DNA of 64,000 nt from Malaciobacter mytili LMG 24559 (GTDB taxonomy: Bacteria > Campylobacterota > Campylobacteria > Campylobacterales > Arcobacteraceae): contig NZ_CP031219.1 of assembly GCF_003346775.1 (NCBI RefSeq), positions 930,001 through 994,000 on the forward strand, written 5' to 3'. A program made the translations under genes and the position numbers. This document shows, in pieces, positions 53,555 through 61,469 of this stretch. Each line of letters starts with the position of its first letter. Positions within the stretch are counted from its first letter, which is position 1. The notes beneath the pieces are model-generated. The model did no database searches. It had not been told where the DNA came from and saw nothing but the letters and a program-made list of their open reading frames with translations.

Positions 53555-54409
53555 ATGTTTGATAAAAAAAGAGTTAAAGAGATAGTTTTAGCTACTTTAG
53601 TTGCAGATTCTTATAGTTTAGGTGCCCATTGGATATATGATGAAAAGCAATTATTAAATTTAAAAATAGACTGGAACGAATTAAATGCACCTTGTGCCAT
53701 TTGGCATAAAGGGAAAACTGCTGGAGATTTTACTCATTATGGTGATCAAACTATTTGGTTATATGAATTTTTAAAAGATAAAGAGAACTTTGATGAAAAA
53801 GAGTATGCAAAATATTGGCTAGAACAAATAAAAGTATATAATGGCTATATAGACTCTTCTTCAAAAAACTCTATTAATCTATTAGAAAAAGGTGAAGTTC
53901 TAGGGGCTTCTTCATCTGATTTATCAATAGTTGGAAGGATAGCTTCTTTACTTTTAGTTTCAAAATCAAAAAAAGAGTTTTTATCAAATGTTGAAAAGTT
54001 TGTAAAACTTACACATAACTCTTTAGAAAGTATTAATGCTTCAATATTTTTTGCAAAATTACTTTTAAAAGTATTTGAAGGAATACAAATAAAAGAAGCA
54101 ATACTTCAACTAAAAGATGAAAGCAGTTTTGATATTCAAGAGTTTATTTTAAAAGCGCAAGAGACAAAAACAGCAGATACTTTAAAAGTAATTAGAGAGT
54201 TTGGTCCTGCTTGTGGAGTAAATGAAGGTTTTGGTGGAGTATTACATTTACTATTTAAATTTGATAATTTAAAAGATATGTTATTTTGTAATGCAAAAGC
54301 AGGTGGAGATAGTAGTGCTAGAGCTATGCTTGCAAGTATGATATTTTCAGCAAAATATGGTATAAATTCATTTCCAAAATCTTGGTTAAAAATCAAAAAA
54401 AATATATAA
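53555..54409 (+). CDS. ADP-ribosylglycohydrolase family protein with altered metal motifs
   Basis: This 284-residue protein has the fold and motif order of DraG/ARH-type enzymes: VADSYSLGAHWIYD near 16-29, FTHYGDQTIWLYEFL near 59-73 and AGGDSSARAMLASMI near 248-262. In classic DraG these motifs read GDALG, TDDT and GGDTDT, and the acids bind two Mg ions. Here the TDDT is YGDQT and GGDTDT is GGDSSAR, so one or more metal ligands differ; a subfamily with this pattern probably has another reaction. It lies between a J-domain gene and PsiE with gaps of 9 and 8 bases. Confidence 0.75.
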   Translation: MFDKKRVKEIVLATLVADSYSLGAHWIYDEKQLLNLKIDWNELNAPCAIWHKGKTAGDFTHYGDQTIWLYEFLKDKENFDEKEYAKYWLEQIKVYNGYIDSSSKNSINLLEKGEVLGASSSDLSIVGRIASLLLVSKSKKEFLSNVEKFVKLTHNSLESINASIFFAKLLLKVFEGIQIKEAILQLKDESSFDIQEFILKAQETKTADTLKVIREFGPACGVNEGFGGVLHLLFKFDNLKDMLFCNAKAGGDSSARAMLASMIFSAKYGINSFPKSWLKIKKNI

Positions 54410-54417
54410 GAGGATAA

Positions 54418-54837
54418 ATGGAAAAAATAGTTGATTTCTTAAAAAATAAATCATATATAGAAATAGTAGTTGCAACAATATTATTTATTATTGCAATAGC
54501 TTTAGATATGCTTATGGATTTTATTATCTATATGTTGTATTTTATTATTTTTTTAGAAATAGTAAGAGCTGTAATTCATTTTATAAGGGAACAAAGAGTT
54601 GTTTTAAGTATCTTAGTTGATGCTTTTATAATTTTAACTTTAAGAGAATTTATTGTAAATGTGGTAAAAGTAAATACTGTTGAGTTAAAATCCTTTGAAG
54701 CAGTTTTCTCAAATCCAGTTAATTTTAATATTTTAATACTATCAGGGGTTATTATATTTTTATTAGTTGTTAGATATTTATCTATTAAAACATCTCAAGA
54801 TTATATAAAAAAAGATATAAATAATAGATGTTCTTAA
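54418..54837 (+). CDS. PsiE family membrane protein
   Basis: This 139-residue protein has four membrane helices and the PsiE pattern (YIEIVVATILFIIAIALDMLM, RAVIHFIREQRVVLSILVDAFIILTLREF). In E. coli, PsiE is induced by phosphate starvation, with unknown biochemical role. It follows the glycohydrolase-like gene by 8 bases and overlaps the radical SAM gene by 10 bases. No phosphate box is evident. Confidence 0.8.
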   Translation: MEKIVDFLKNKSYIEIVVATILFIIAIALDMLMDFIIYMLYFIIFLEIVRAVIHFIREQRVVLSILVDAFIILTLREFIVNVVKVNTVELKSFEAVFSNPVNFNILILSGVIIFLLVVRYLSIKTSQDYIKKDINNRCS

Positions 54838-55709
54838 ATTATGAAGAGCCTTTATATAGGCCACCTGCTGAAGCAAATTCTTTAATTCTTCAAGTAACAT
54901 TTGGGTGCAGTTTTAATAACTGTGCCTTTTGTAGTATGTATGAAACTAAACAGTATAAACAAAAAGATATTAAAACTATAAAAAAAGAAATAGAGTCTAT
55001 TTCTTCTTACAATAATACAATTACAAGAGTTTTTTTAGCTGATGGAGATGCTTTAAGTTTAAAAACTAATATCTTAGTGGAAATTTTAGATAGTTTAAAT
55101 GAAGCTTTTCCAAATTTAAGAAGAGTATCTATTTATGCCTCTGCTTTTAACTTACTTGAAAAAAGTTTTGAAGAGTTAGAACTTTTAAGAAGTAAAAAAC
55201 TTAGTCTTATTTATTATGGCATAGAATCAGGTAGCTTTGAAGTTTTAAAAAAAATCAATAAACCAATTTCAAATGAAAAGATGATAGAGGGATTAAATAA
55301 AGCTTCAAAAGCAAATATTAAAATCTCTGCAACAGTTATTTTAGGAGTTGCAGGTAAGGCATTAAGTTCTTTACATATAAAAAAAACAGCAGAACTTATT
55401 AATCAAACAACAATTAATTATTTATCTACTTTACAATTAATTTTGGATTCAAATTCTTATTTAAAGTATATTAAAAACTTTGGAGTTGATTTTGAATTTT
55501 TAGATGATAAAGAAATGCTTGAAGAGCAAAAAAAGTTATTAAAAAATTTAAATCCTACAAAACAAATAATATTTCGTTCAAATCATGCTTCAAATTCATT
55601 GGCTTTAGCTGGAAATTTACCAAAAGATAAGCAAAGGTTAATAAAAGAAATTGAGTTTGCATTAACTAATGAAAACACCTTAATTCCGAACTTTCTAAGA
55701 GGTTTTTAA
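54828..55709 (+). CDS. Radical SAM protein (CX4CX2C type)
   Basis: This 293-residue protein has the start YEEPLYRPPAEANSLILQVTFGCSFNNCAFCSMYETKQYK. The cluster-binding cysteines are C27, C32 and C35, spaced four and two rather than the canonical three and two; this spacing occurs in a family of uncharacterised radical SAM proteins. GIESGSFEVLKKINKP near 135-150 is the usual SAM-binding strand region. A FRSNHASN segment near the end is typical. The reaction is unknown. The start overlaps psiE by 10 bases, so it is in the same operon. Confidence 0.82.
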   Translation: MFLNYEEPLYRPPAEANSLILQVTFGCSFNNCAFCSMYETKQYKQKDIKTIKKEIESISSYNNTITRVFLADGDALSLKTNILVEILDSLNEAFPNLRRVSIYASAFNLLEKSFEELELLRSKKLSLIYYGIESGSFEVLKKINKPISNEKMIEGLNKASKANIKISATVILGVAGKALSSLHIKKTAELINQTTINYLSTLQLILDSNSYLKYIKNFGVDFEFLDDKEMLEEQKKLLKNLNPTKQIIFRSNHASNSLALAGNLPKDKQRLIKEIEFALTNENTLIPNFLRGF

Positions 55710-55782
55710 AACATTTTTTTTCAAAAGTATTGTTTTTTTATAAAAAAATGATAAAAACACAGATTATTATAGTATAATGGCT

Positions 55783-55788
55783 TTACTA
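55783..55788 (+). promoter_or_regulatory. -10 box of the RRM protein gene
   Basis: TATAAT lies 94 bases before the ATG at 55882. The transcript would have a leader of about 87 bases, long for this window, so control at the RNA level is possible. Confidence 0.5.
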
Positions 55789-55881
55789 ATATTTTTGATG
55801 TGCCTATACAGACAATATGAATCAGCGTAAAGTATGTATAAGTCCGTTATAAAATATAAATATCAAAGGAAAAGAGAAAAA

Positions 55882-56172
55882 ATGCAAATTTACGTTGGGA
55901 ATATGTCTTATGGGACTACTGAAGAGAGTTTAAGAGCTTTATTTGCTCAGTATGGAGAAGTTAATTCTGTTAAAATCATCACTGATAGAGAAACAGGAAG
56001 AGCAAAAGGTTTTGCATTTATCGGAATGAATGATAATGGTGCAGGACAAAATGCTATTGATGAATTAAACGGAAAAGAATTCGAAGGAAGAACTCTTAAA
56101 ATCAATGAGGCAAAACCAAGAGAAGAAAGACCAAGAGAAGATAGACCAAGAAGAAGTTTTAATAGAAACTAA
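55882..56172 (+). CDS. RNA-binding protein with one RRM domain
   Basis: The 96-residue protein has an RRM with RNP2 IYVGNMSY at 3-10 and RNP1 KGFAFIGM near 43-50, followed by a basic Arg/Glu/Pro tail (REERPREDRPRRSF). Such bacterial RRM proteins resemble cyanobacterial cold-induced Rbp proteins and may stabilise or restructure RNA. AAAGGAAAAGAG precedes the ATG at 55882. An ATG at 55834 would add 16 basic residues and is less likely. A strong terminator follows. Confidence 0.92.
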   Translation: MQIYVGNMSYGTTEESLRALFAQYGEVNSVKIITDRETGRAKGFAFIGMNDNGAGQNAIDELNGKEFEGRTLKINEAKPREERPREDRPRRSFNRN

Positions 56173-56190
56173 TAACATTGGTTATTCACG

Positions 56191-56217
56191 AGGCAAGGTT
56201 TTACCTTGCCTTTTTTT
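56191..56217 (+). terminator. Strong terminator after the RRM gene
   Basis: AGGCAAGG-TTTTA-CCTTGCCT is a perfect 8-bp GC-rich stem with a T tract of seven. It is the most GC-rich hairpin in the non-coding parts of this half of the window and overlaps the stop of the convergent exonuclease gene. Confidence 0.9.
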
Positions 56218-57001
56218 ATAGTTTTATTTCTAATACAATAGGGCAGTGATCACTTCCCATATACTCATTTAATATATATGCATCATTAATATTATCTTTT
56301 AAATCTTCACTTACATAAAAATAATCAATTCTCCAGCCAACATTATTTGTCCTAGCATTAGCTCTATAACTCCACCAGCTATAATTATGAGGTTCATCAC
56401 CGTTTATATACCTAAAAGTATCAATATATCCATGATTTAAAAATTTTGTAATCCATTCCCTTTCCATAGGAAGAAAACCAGAAGTCTCTTCATTTGCCTT
56501 TGGCCTTGCTAAATCTATCTCTTTATGGGCAGTATTTACATCTCCACAAACTATTATAGAAAAACCATCTTTTTTAAGATTTTCGCAGTGTTCTAAAAAT
56601 CTATCATAAAATTGCATCTTATAAGTTAGTCTTTCATCTTTACTTTGCCCATTTGGAAAATATACATTAAAAAAAGCAATTTTTTTATTATTAAAATTAA
56701 AGTGAGCTTCGTTAATTCTTCCTTCTTTTAAAATATCTACATTTAAAGTTTTATCTGCAAAAAAAGGTTCTATATCACTATATAGTGCAGTTCCAGAACG
56801 ACCTTTAATACTACAAGGATTTATATGTTTAAAAGAAAATTCTTTTTCAAAAATAGTTTTTGGGATTTGATTTTCTTCAGCTTTTATCTCTTGTAGTCCT
56901 AAAATATCAACTTTTTCATTATCAACCCACTTTAAAGCTTCTTTTTTTTCCACTGCTCTAATCCCATTTACATTCCATGAGATAAATCTATATATTTGCA
57001 T
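56216..57001 (-). CDS. xth: Exodeoxyribonuclease III (AP endonuclease)
   Basis: This 261-residue enzyme cuts DNA 5' of abasic sites and has 3'-exonuclease activity. LQEIKAEENQIP (metal Glu) near 36, NVYFPNGQSKDERLTYKM near 116, GDVNTAHKEIDLARPK near 155-170, and the C-terminal GSDHCPIVLEI with the catalytic His are all present. Its ATG directly follows the TetR stop, placing it in the peroxiredoxin-TetR-exonuclease III operon. A joint oxidative damage response is likely. Confidence 0.95.
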   Translation of the reverse strand: MQIYRFISWNVNGIRAVEKKEALKWVDNEKVDILGLQEIKAEENQIPKTIFEKEFSFKHINPCSIKGRSGTALYSDIEPFFADKTLNVDILKEGRINEAHFNFNNKKIAFFNVYFPNGQSKDERLTYKMQFYDRFLEHCENLKKDGFSIIVCGDVNTAHKEIDLARPKANEETSGFLPMEREWITKFLNHGYIDTFRYINGDEPHNYSWWSYRANARTNNVGWRIDYFYVSEDLKDNINDAYILNEYMGSDHCPIVLEIKL

Positions 57002-57580
57002 TTAATTCCTTACTCTTAAAGAGTTTATATAAGATATTAGTTGATTCATTGAAGCTACAAATAGTTTGTCTGTTGTGTACTTCTTTGTAAGTAAAAGTGC
57101 CCCTTGAATTGAAGACATTAAAAATATTGCTAACTCTTCTATATTTGTATCTTCTTTTAACTCTTTATTATCTTTAGCTTTTTGCAAGATATTAATAAAT
57201 TGATTTTTCCATTTATCTAAAATAGTATTTAGTAATTGTTCAAACTCTTTATCTTCATTAAGAAACTCTTGAAGAAGATTTCCCAAAGGACAACCATAAG
57301 TTAAATCCCAATTAGGAGTATCTTTTAAAATAGCAATAAAAGCGTCTAAAATCCCTTTATCTTTCTTTTCTAAGGCTTCCCATTTAATTTTTAATCTATT
57401 TTCAATTTTCTCTTCAATCATAGCTAAAACCATATCTTTTTTTGAAGGAAAATAGTGATACATAGAACCTTTTTTAGTATTGGCTTTTTCTAAAATATTT
57501 GATAATGAAGCTTTATTATATCCTTGGGAAAAGACCTCTTGAAAAGTTGCTTCAATCAATCTTGTCCTAATATCTTGCAT
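57002..57580 (-). CDS. TetR family transcriptional regulator
   Basis: This 192-residue regulator has the TetR HTH at 1-60 (LIEATFQEVFSQGYNKASLSNILEKANTKKGSMYHYFPSKKDM) and a ligand domain with YGCPLGNLLQEF, Cys97 in a position used for sensing by some relatives such as NemR. It lies between the peroxiredoxin-like gene (8 bases upstream) and exonuclease III. It very probably binds the palindrome at 58264-58277 and represses the operon until an electrophile or oxidant is present. The sensing chemistry is inferred. Confidence 0.9.
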   Translation of the reverse strand: MQDIRTRLIEATFQEVFSQGYNKASLSNILEKANTKKGSMYHYFPSKKDMVLAMIEEKIENRLKIKWEALEKKDKGILDAFIAILKDTPNWDLTYGCPLGNLLQEFLNEDKEFEQLLNTILDKWKNQFINILQKAKDNKELKEDTNIEELAIFLMSSIQGALLLTKKYTTDKLFVASMNQLISYINSLRVRN

Positions 57581-57588
57581 ATAAACCC

Positions 57589-58242
57589 TTATTTATTTTT
57601 TTGTATTATATCTAATATTGTTTGAGGTTCGCTTCTTTTTGTATAGTCCTCATCTACAAATGAGTAAATAATTTCTTTGTTTTTATTTATTACAAATGTT
57701 GCTGGCATTGGAAGTTTAAAGCTATCTTCATTGTTTGCAGTAATTATATCTATTCCAAAGCTTTTATATATTGGTCTTAACTCTTCATCTAAAGAAAATA
57801 CCAATCCATACTCTTTTGCAACTTTATTAAATTCATCGCTTAAAACTTCAAATTCTAGTTCATTTTTTTCTTTAGTAGTTAAACTATTATCTGGTGTTTG
57901 AGGAGAAATTGCAATAATTTTTCCATTTAAAGCTTTAAGTTGTGCATTAATACTTTGTAAAGCTTGTAATTCCAAATTACAATAAGGGCACCATTGTCCT
58001 CTATAAAAATTTAGAACTATAAAATCATTTTCTTTTAATTGTTCTTCTAAACAAATCTCTTTATAATTTGCATTTTTTAATTTAAAAGTAATTGCTTTAT
58101 CCCCAACTTTTAAGGCATTTTTACTTAGTTTTTGTTCTTGTAGCTTTTTTGTGGCTTTTAACATAAGCTCTTGAATATCTTGGGGAACTTTTTGTTTAAA
58201 ACTCTCTTGATATTTTTTAATTTCTTCTTGTAATCTTGACAT
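57589..58242 (-). CDS. Peroxiredoxin-like (AhpC/TSA) protein
   Basis: This 217-residue thioredoxin-fold protein has FYRGQWCPYCNLELQAL with C85 and C88, a CxxC in place of the single peroxidatic Cys of most peroxiredoxins. It belongs to the peroxiredoxin-like AhpC/TSA group that reduces peroxides or disulfides. The ATG at 58242 has AAAGGATC upstream. A TTG at 58296 extends the frame, but that region holds the -10 box and the operator, so it is not coding. It is the first gene of the peroxiredoxin-TetR-exonuclease III operon. Confidence 0.87.
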   Translation of the reverse strand: MSRLQEEIKKYQESFKQKVPQDIQELMLKATKKLQEQKLSKNALKVGDKAITFKLKNANYKEICLEEQLKENDFIVLNFYRGQWCPYCNLELQALQSINAQLKALNGKIIAISPQTPDNSLTTKEKNELEFEVLSDEFNKVAKEYGLVFSLDEELRPIYKSFGIDIITANNEDSFKLPMPATFVINKNKEIIYSFVDEDYTKRSEPQTILDIIQKNK

Positions 58243-58263
58243 TTTTGATCCTTTTAGTTTAAA

Positions 58264-58277
58264 ACCGACCGGTCGGT
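58264..58277. promoter_or_regulatory. TetR-type operator
   Basis: ACCGACCGGTCGGT is a perfect 14-base palindrome and very GC-rich for this genome. It starts a few bases after the predicted transcription start. GACCGACCGGTC-like palindromes are known operators of many TetR proteins, and a TetR gene is in the operon. Confidence 0.85.
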
Positions 58278-58286
58278 CTATTTGAA

Positions 58287-58315
58287 ATATTAACAAGTTT
58301 TAAACTTTATGTCAA
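58287..58315 (-). promoter_or_regulatory. Consensus-like promoter of the peroxiredoxin-TetR operon
   Basis: On the minus strand TTGACA (58315-58310), a 17-base spacer and TAATAT (58292-58287) form a good sigma-70 promoter. The predicted start near 58280 puts the operator at about +3 to +16, a repressing position. Confidence 0.75.
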
Positions 58316-58321
58316 GGGCAA

Positions 58322-58343
58322 AAAACTACTTTGAAGTAGTTTT
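58322..58343. terminator. Hairpin at the end of the small exported-protein gene
   Basis: AAAACTACTT and AAGTAGTTTT pair around a short TG centre, flanked by A and T runs. It overlaps the last codon of the gene at 58326-58562 and would end its transcription before the peroxiredoxin promoter. Confidence 0.65.
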
Positions 58344-58562
58344 TTTACTCTCTATTCTAAAAGTTGCGTCCATTTTTACTTCTATTTTTTTTTCTTCTTT
58401 TTTATTTAAAGTTTTTCCTAAACTTTGAAAATTAGATTTATTGAAGTTTTGGTTTTTATTAATAATTACATCACTTTTACCACCATGCATATCAATCTTG
58501 CCATATTCATTTGCACTTACAATAGTATAAATACTAAGGATTAAAAGTATTAATTTTTTCAT
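58326..58562 (-). CDS. Small exported protein, function unknown
   Basis: This 78-residue protein has a signal peptide (1-17, VSANEYG) and a polar, Lys/Asn-rich mature part of about 60 residues (GKIDMHGGKSDVIINKNQNF ...). It has no Cys and no recognised motif. It overlaps the end of the upstream membrane-protein gene by 29 bases in another frame and has a terminator inside its end. It may be a small envelope protein. Function unknown. Confidence 0.55.
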   Translation of the reverse strand: MKKLILLILSIYTIVSANEYGKIDMHGGKSDVIINKNQNFNKSNFQSLGKTLNKKEEKKIEVKMDATFRIESKKTTSK

Positions 58563-58803
58563 TTTTTTTCTTCCTTAAATTTTTATAGATTCCATAAATT
58601 GTAATTATAATCCAAAATATTTCTATTATAAAAGAACCTAAATTAAAATGAACACATAGTGAAATAAGTAATAAAATTGCACCAACTAAATTTAATAATT
58701 GATATTCAATACAGTGAATATCATATTTATTTGTTTGTAAAAAAAAGTAAGCACCAACTACAAATGCCATTCCTAAAAAGCCAATCCATTGGAATATATC
58801 CAT
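58534..58803 (-). CDS. Small CBU_0592-like membrane protein
   Basis: This 89-residue protein has three membrane helices: WIGFLGMAFVVGAYFFLQ, CIEYQLLNLVGAILLLISLCV and FIIEIFWIIITIYGIYK. The pattern matches a family of small membrane proteins of unknown function (CBU_0592-like). The start ATG is at 58803. The next gene overlaps its end. No partner suggests a role. Confidence 0.65.
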   Translation of the reverse strand: MDIFQWIGFLGMAFVVGAYFFLQTNKYDIHCIEYQLLNLVGAILLLISLCVHFNLGSFIIEIFWIIITIYGIYKNLRKKKNEKINTFNP

Positions 58804-58904
58804 TTAAAACCTTTCTTAATTATTTTTTAAATTAAAATCTTAGTAAACATTAAAATATTATTTTTATTTTAATATTTTATAATTCCACTAAAAAAAGAGA
58901 ACCT

Positions 58905-59360
58905 TTGAAAAAAATTATCTTGTTATTTATCTCATTTTTTTATCTACATGCTAACTCATATGAATATAATAAGATTAATATGGAAGCAAATTTTAATATC
59001 TTAGATAAAAACAATTCAAAAAATATGAAATTTTATTATAAGCTAGGTATATATTATGATACACTAAATGGGTTTAAAGAAAAGTCATACTGCTTTTTTA
59101 ATACAAAAGTAAATTATGATACTTTTAATAAGCCAAAATACAAAATATGTCTAAAAAATGATAATAAAGCACAAATTTATATTTTAAATAAATCAAATAG
59201 ATACTCTTCTAGTGATGAATTTAATATTCAAATAAAAGATATTTCTTTAAAAATTATAAATAAAAAAAGAAATAAAAGTTGTAATTCAAAAGCAACTTCT
59301 TATTCTAATTTAAATAAAAAAATCACCAAATGCTTAAAAGATGTAAATGAACTAATCTAA
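58905..59360 (+). CDS. Hypothetical exported protein
   Basis: This 151-residue protein has a signal peptide (1-16) and a polar Asn/Lys/Tyr-rich mature part with four Cys (near 63, 81, 125, 142: SYCFFN, YKICLK, KSCNSK, TKCLK), which could form two disulfides in the periplasm. The start is TTG. Strand-like repeats (YYKLGIYYDTLNGFKEKSYCFFNTKVNYD) suggest a beta-rich fold. I do not recognise a family. Confidence 0.5.
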   Translation: MKKIILLFISFFYLHANSYEYNKINMEANFNILDKNNSKNMKFYYKLGIYYDTLNGFKEKSYCFFNTKVNYDTFNKPKYKICLKNDNKAQIYILNKSNRYSSSDEFNIQIKDISLKIINKKRNKSCNSKATSYSNLNKKITKCLKDVNELI

Positions 59361-59458
59361 AAAACTTATATTTTAAATATATATTATAGTTAATCTATAT
59401 ATTTTTTCTCTTTATAAGATATTTTTAGCTATTTTACTTTTATTTATAAAGATTACAA

Positions 59459-60175
59459 ATGACTACAGAAATTTTACTTGGAATTATCACCTTTTTCACA
59501 TCAACTATTGCAGGAGTTGTTGGACTTGGTGGAGGAATGATTCTAATTGCAATACTTCCTTCTTTTTTACCTTTAAATGCTCTTATTCCTATTCATGGAT
59601 TAACTCAAATGACTAGTAATTTTAGTAGGGCAGTATTTGGATATAAAGATGTCCAATATCAAGTTTTACCTAAATTTATTTTAGGTTCTTTATTAGGTGT
59701 AGGAATTATTTCCTTAATTATTTATCATATTTCTTTAGAATATATCCCTTTATTTATTGGTATTTATATTCTTTTATCTTTATGGTCAAGTAAATTTAAT
59801 GAAAAAATAAAAAAATTTGAAAGTTATTTTTTGATTGGATTTATACAAACAGGGGTTTCTTTAGTAGTTGGAGCAACTGGTCCTCTTAGTATGACTTTAT
59901 TATTTAAAGATTATGAAGATAAAAATAAAGTAGTTGCAACAGGTGCAGCGCTTATGGCAATAACACATATTTTTAAGGTTTTTGTATTTATTTTTTTTGG
60001 TTTTGCTTTTTTTGAATATATTTGGCTTTTACTTTTTATGATTATTGGAGCAATTGCAGGAAGTTATGCAGGAACTAAACTAAGAGATAAAATTGATGGA
60101 AAAAAATTTAGAACTTTATTAAAAGTTTTATTGTCACTTTTAGCTATTAAAGTAATAGTGAGTGTGTTTATATGA
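59459..60175 (+). CDS. TauE/SafE family sulfite or anion exporter
   Basis: This 238-residue membrane protein has about seven or eight helices and the TauE pattern: FFTSTIAGVVGLGGGMILIAILPSFLPLNALIPIHGLTQMTSNFSRA and the second half repeat FIQTGVSLVVGATGPLSMTLLF. The family moves sulfite, sulfoacetate or similar small anions. It overlaps the MFS gene by 4 bases, so the two are an operon. The substrate is unknown. Confidence 0.82.
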   Translation: MTTEILLGIITFFTSTIAGVVGLGGGMILIAILPSFLPLNALIPIHGLTQMTSNFSRAVFGYKDVQYQVLPKFILGSLLGVGIISLIIYHISLEYIPLFIGIYILLSLWSSKFNEKIKKFESYFLIGFIQTGVSLVVGATGPLSMTLLFKDYEDKNKVVATGAALMAITHIFKVFVFIFFGFAFFEYIWLLLFMIIGAIAGSYAGTKLRDKIDGKKFRTLLKVLLSLLAIKVIVSVFI

Positions 60176-61353
60176 AAAGAACATTTTTTAAAAGAATCTT
60201 CGTCTCAAAAGAGATTTTATTATATTTAATAACTATTGCTATGATTGTATCTTTTTCTGCATGGATGAGCCTTTTAAACAACTTTGTTGTGGAAAAAGCT
60301 TCTTTTGATGGAAGTCAAATAGGAATACTTCAAAGTTTAAGAGAAATTCCAGGCTTTTTAGCTTTTAGTGTTATTTTAGTAATTATTTTTATATGTCAGC
60401 AAAGATTAGTTTATATTTCTATGATTACTTTAGGTTTTGGTACTTTTTTAACAGGGCTTTTCCCTAGTGCTATTGGATTATATATTACAACTATTATTAT
60501 GTCTTTGGGATTTCACTATTTAGAGACTTTAAATCAATCTTTATCTTTACAATGGTTAGATAAAAAGAAAGCTCCTTTAATTTTAGGAAAGATTTCTGCT
60601 ATTAAATCTTTTACAGGTTTAATTGTATTTGTATTAATTTATATTTTAATGAACTTTTTAAATGTAGAGTATAAATATGTTTATATGATATTTGGTGGAA
60701 TTACAATTATTATAGGTATTGCTGCTTGGATTTTATTTGCTCATTTTAAAGAAAAAGTTCCACAAGAAAAGAAAATTAGATTAAAAAAAGAGTATTGGCT
60801 TTTTTATCTTCTTACTTTTTTAGCTGGGGCAAGAAGACAGATTTTTATAGTTTTTGCAGGGTTTTTACTTGTTGAAAAGTTTGGTGTAGATATTCATAAT
60901 ATGGTTATTTTGCTATTTATAAATGCAGTTTTAAATATCTATTTTGCACCTAAAATTGGTAAGTTTATTGTAAAATTTGGAGAAAGAACTACTTTAAGAT
61001 TTGAATATATGGGGCTTATTTTAGTATTTATCTCATATGCTTTTGTGGAAAATGTATATATAGCTTTTGCTTTATATGTAATTGATCATTTACTTTTTTC
61101 AATGGCAATAGCATTAAAAACATATTTTCAAAAAATAGCAGACCCTAAAGATATAGCTTCTGCTTCTGCTGTTAGTTTTACTATAAATCACATAGCTGCA
61201 GTTTTTTTACCTGCTTTTTTAGGTCTTGTATGGTTATATTCTTCTTCTTTAGTATTTATAATAGGTGCAAGTATTGCTTTTATTTCTTTTATTTTATCTT
61301 TTTTAATTCCAAAAGAACCCCAAAGAGGTTTTGAAACTATACTTGTAAAATAA
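60172..61353 (+). CDS. MFS transporter
   Basis: This 393-residue membrane protein has about 12 helices and the loop SFDGSQIGILQSLREIPGFLAF near 44-65 of a major facilitator. It is coupled to the TauE-like gene by a 4-base overlap. It lacks the strongest MFS signature (GxLaDrxGRrxxl), so it belongs to a diverged branch. Substrate unknown; joint export with the TauE protein is possible. Confidence 0.75.
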   Translation: MKRTFFKRIFVSKEILLYLITIAMIVSFSAWMSLLNNFVVEKASFDGSQIGILQSLREIPGFLAFSVILVIIFICQQRLVYISMITLGFGTFLTGLFPSAIGLYITTIIMSLGFHYLETLNQSLSLQWLDKKKAPLILGKISAIKSFTGLIVFVLIYILMNFLNVEYKYVYMIFGGITIIIGIAAWILFAHFKEKVPQEKKIRLKKEYWLFYLLTFLAGARRQIFIVFAGFLLVEKFGVDIHNMVILLFINAVLNIYFAPKIGKFIVKFGERTTLRFEYMGLILVFISYAFVENVYIAFALYVIDHLLFSMAIALKTYFQKIADPKDIASASAVSFTINHIAAVFLPAFLGLVWLYSSSLVFIIGASIAFISFILSFLIPKEPQRGFETILVK

Positions 61354-61469
61354 TAAGAAATATTATTTTTACTTATATTTTTTATAAAATTTGCAAGTTT
61401 TAACATAAAAACTACACTTTTACCCCTCCTTTGAATGTTACACTTTTCAATAACACAAAAGGAGATGGG

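Noticed and set aside
58243-58296. Longer start of the peroxiredoxin-like gene (TTG at 58296)
   Set aside because: The added segment contains the -10 box and the TetR palindrome, so it is leader, not coding.
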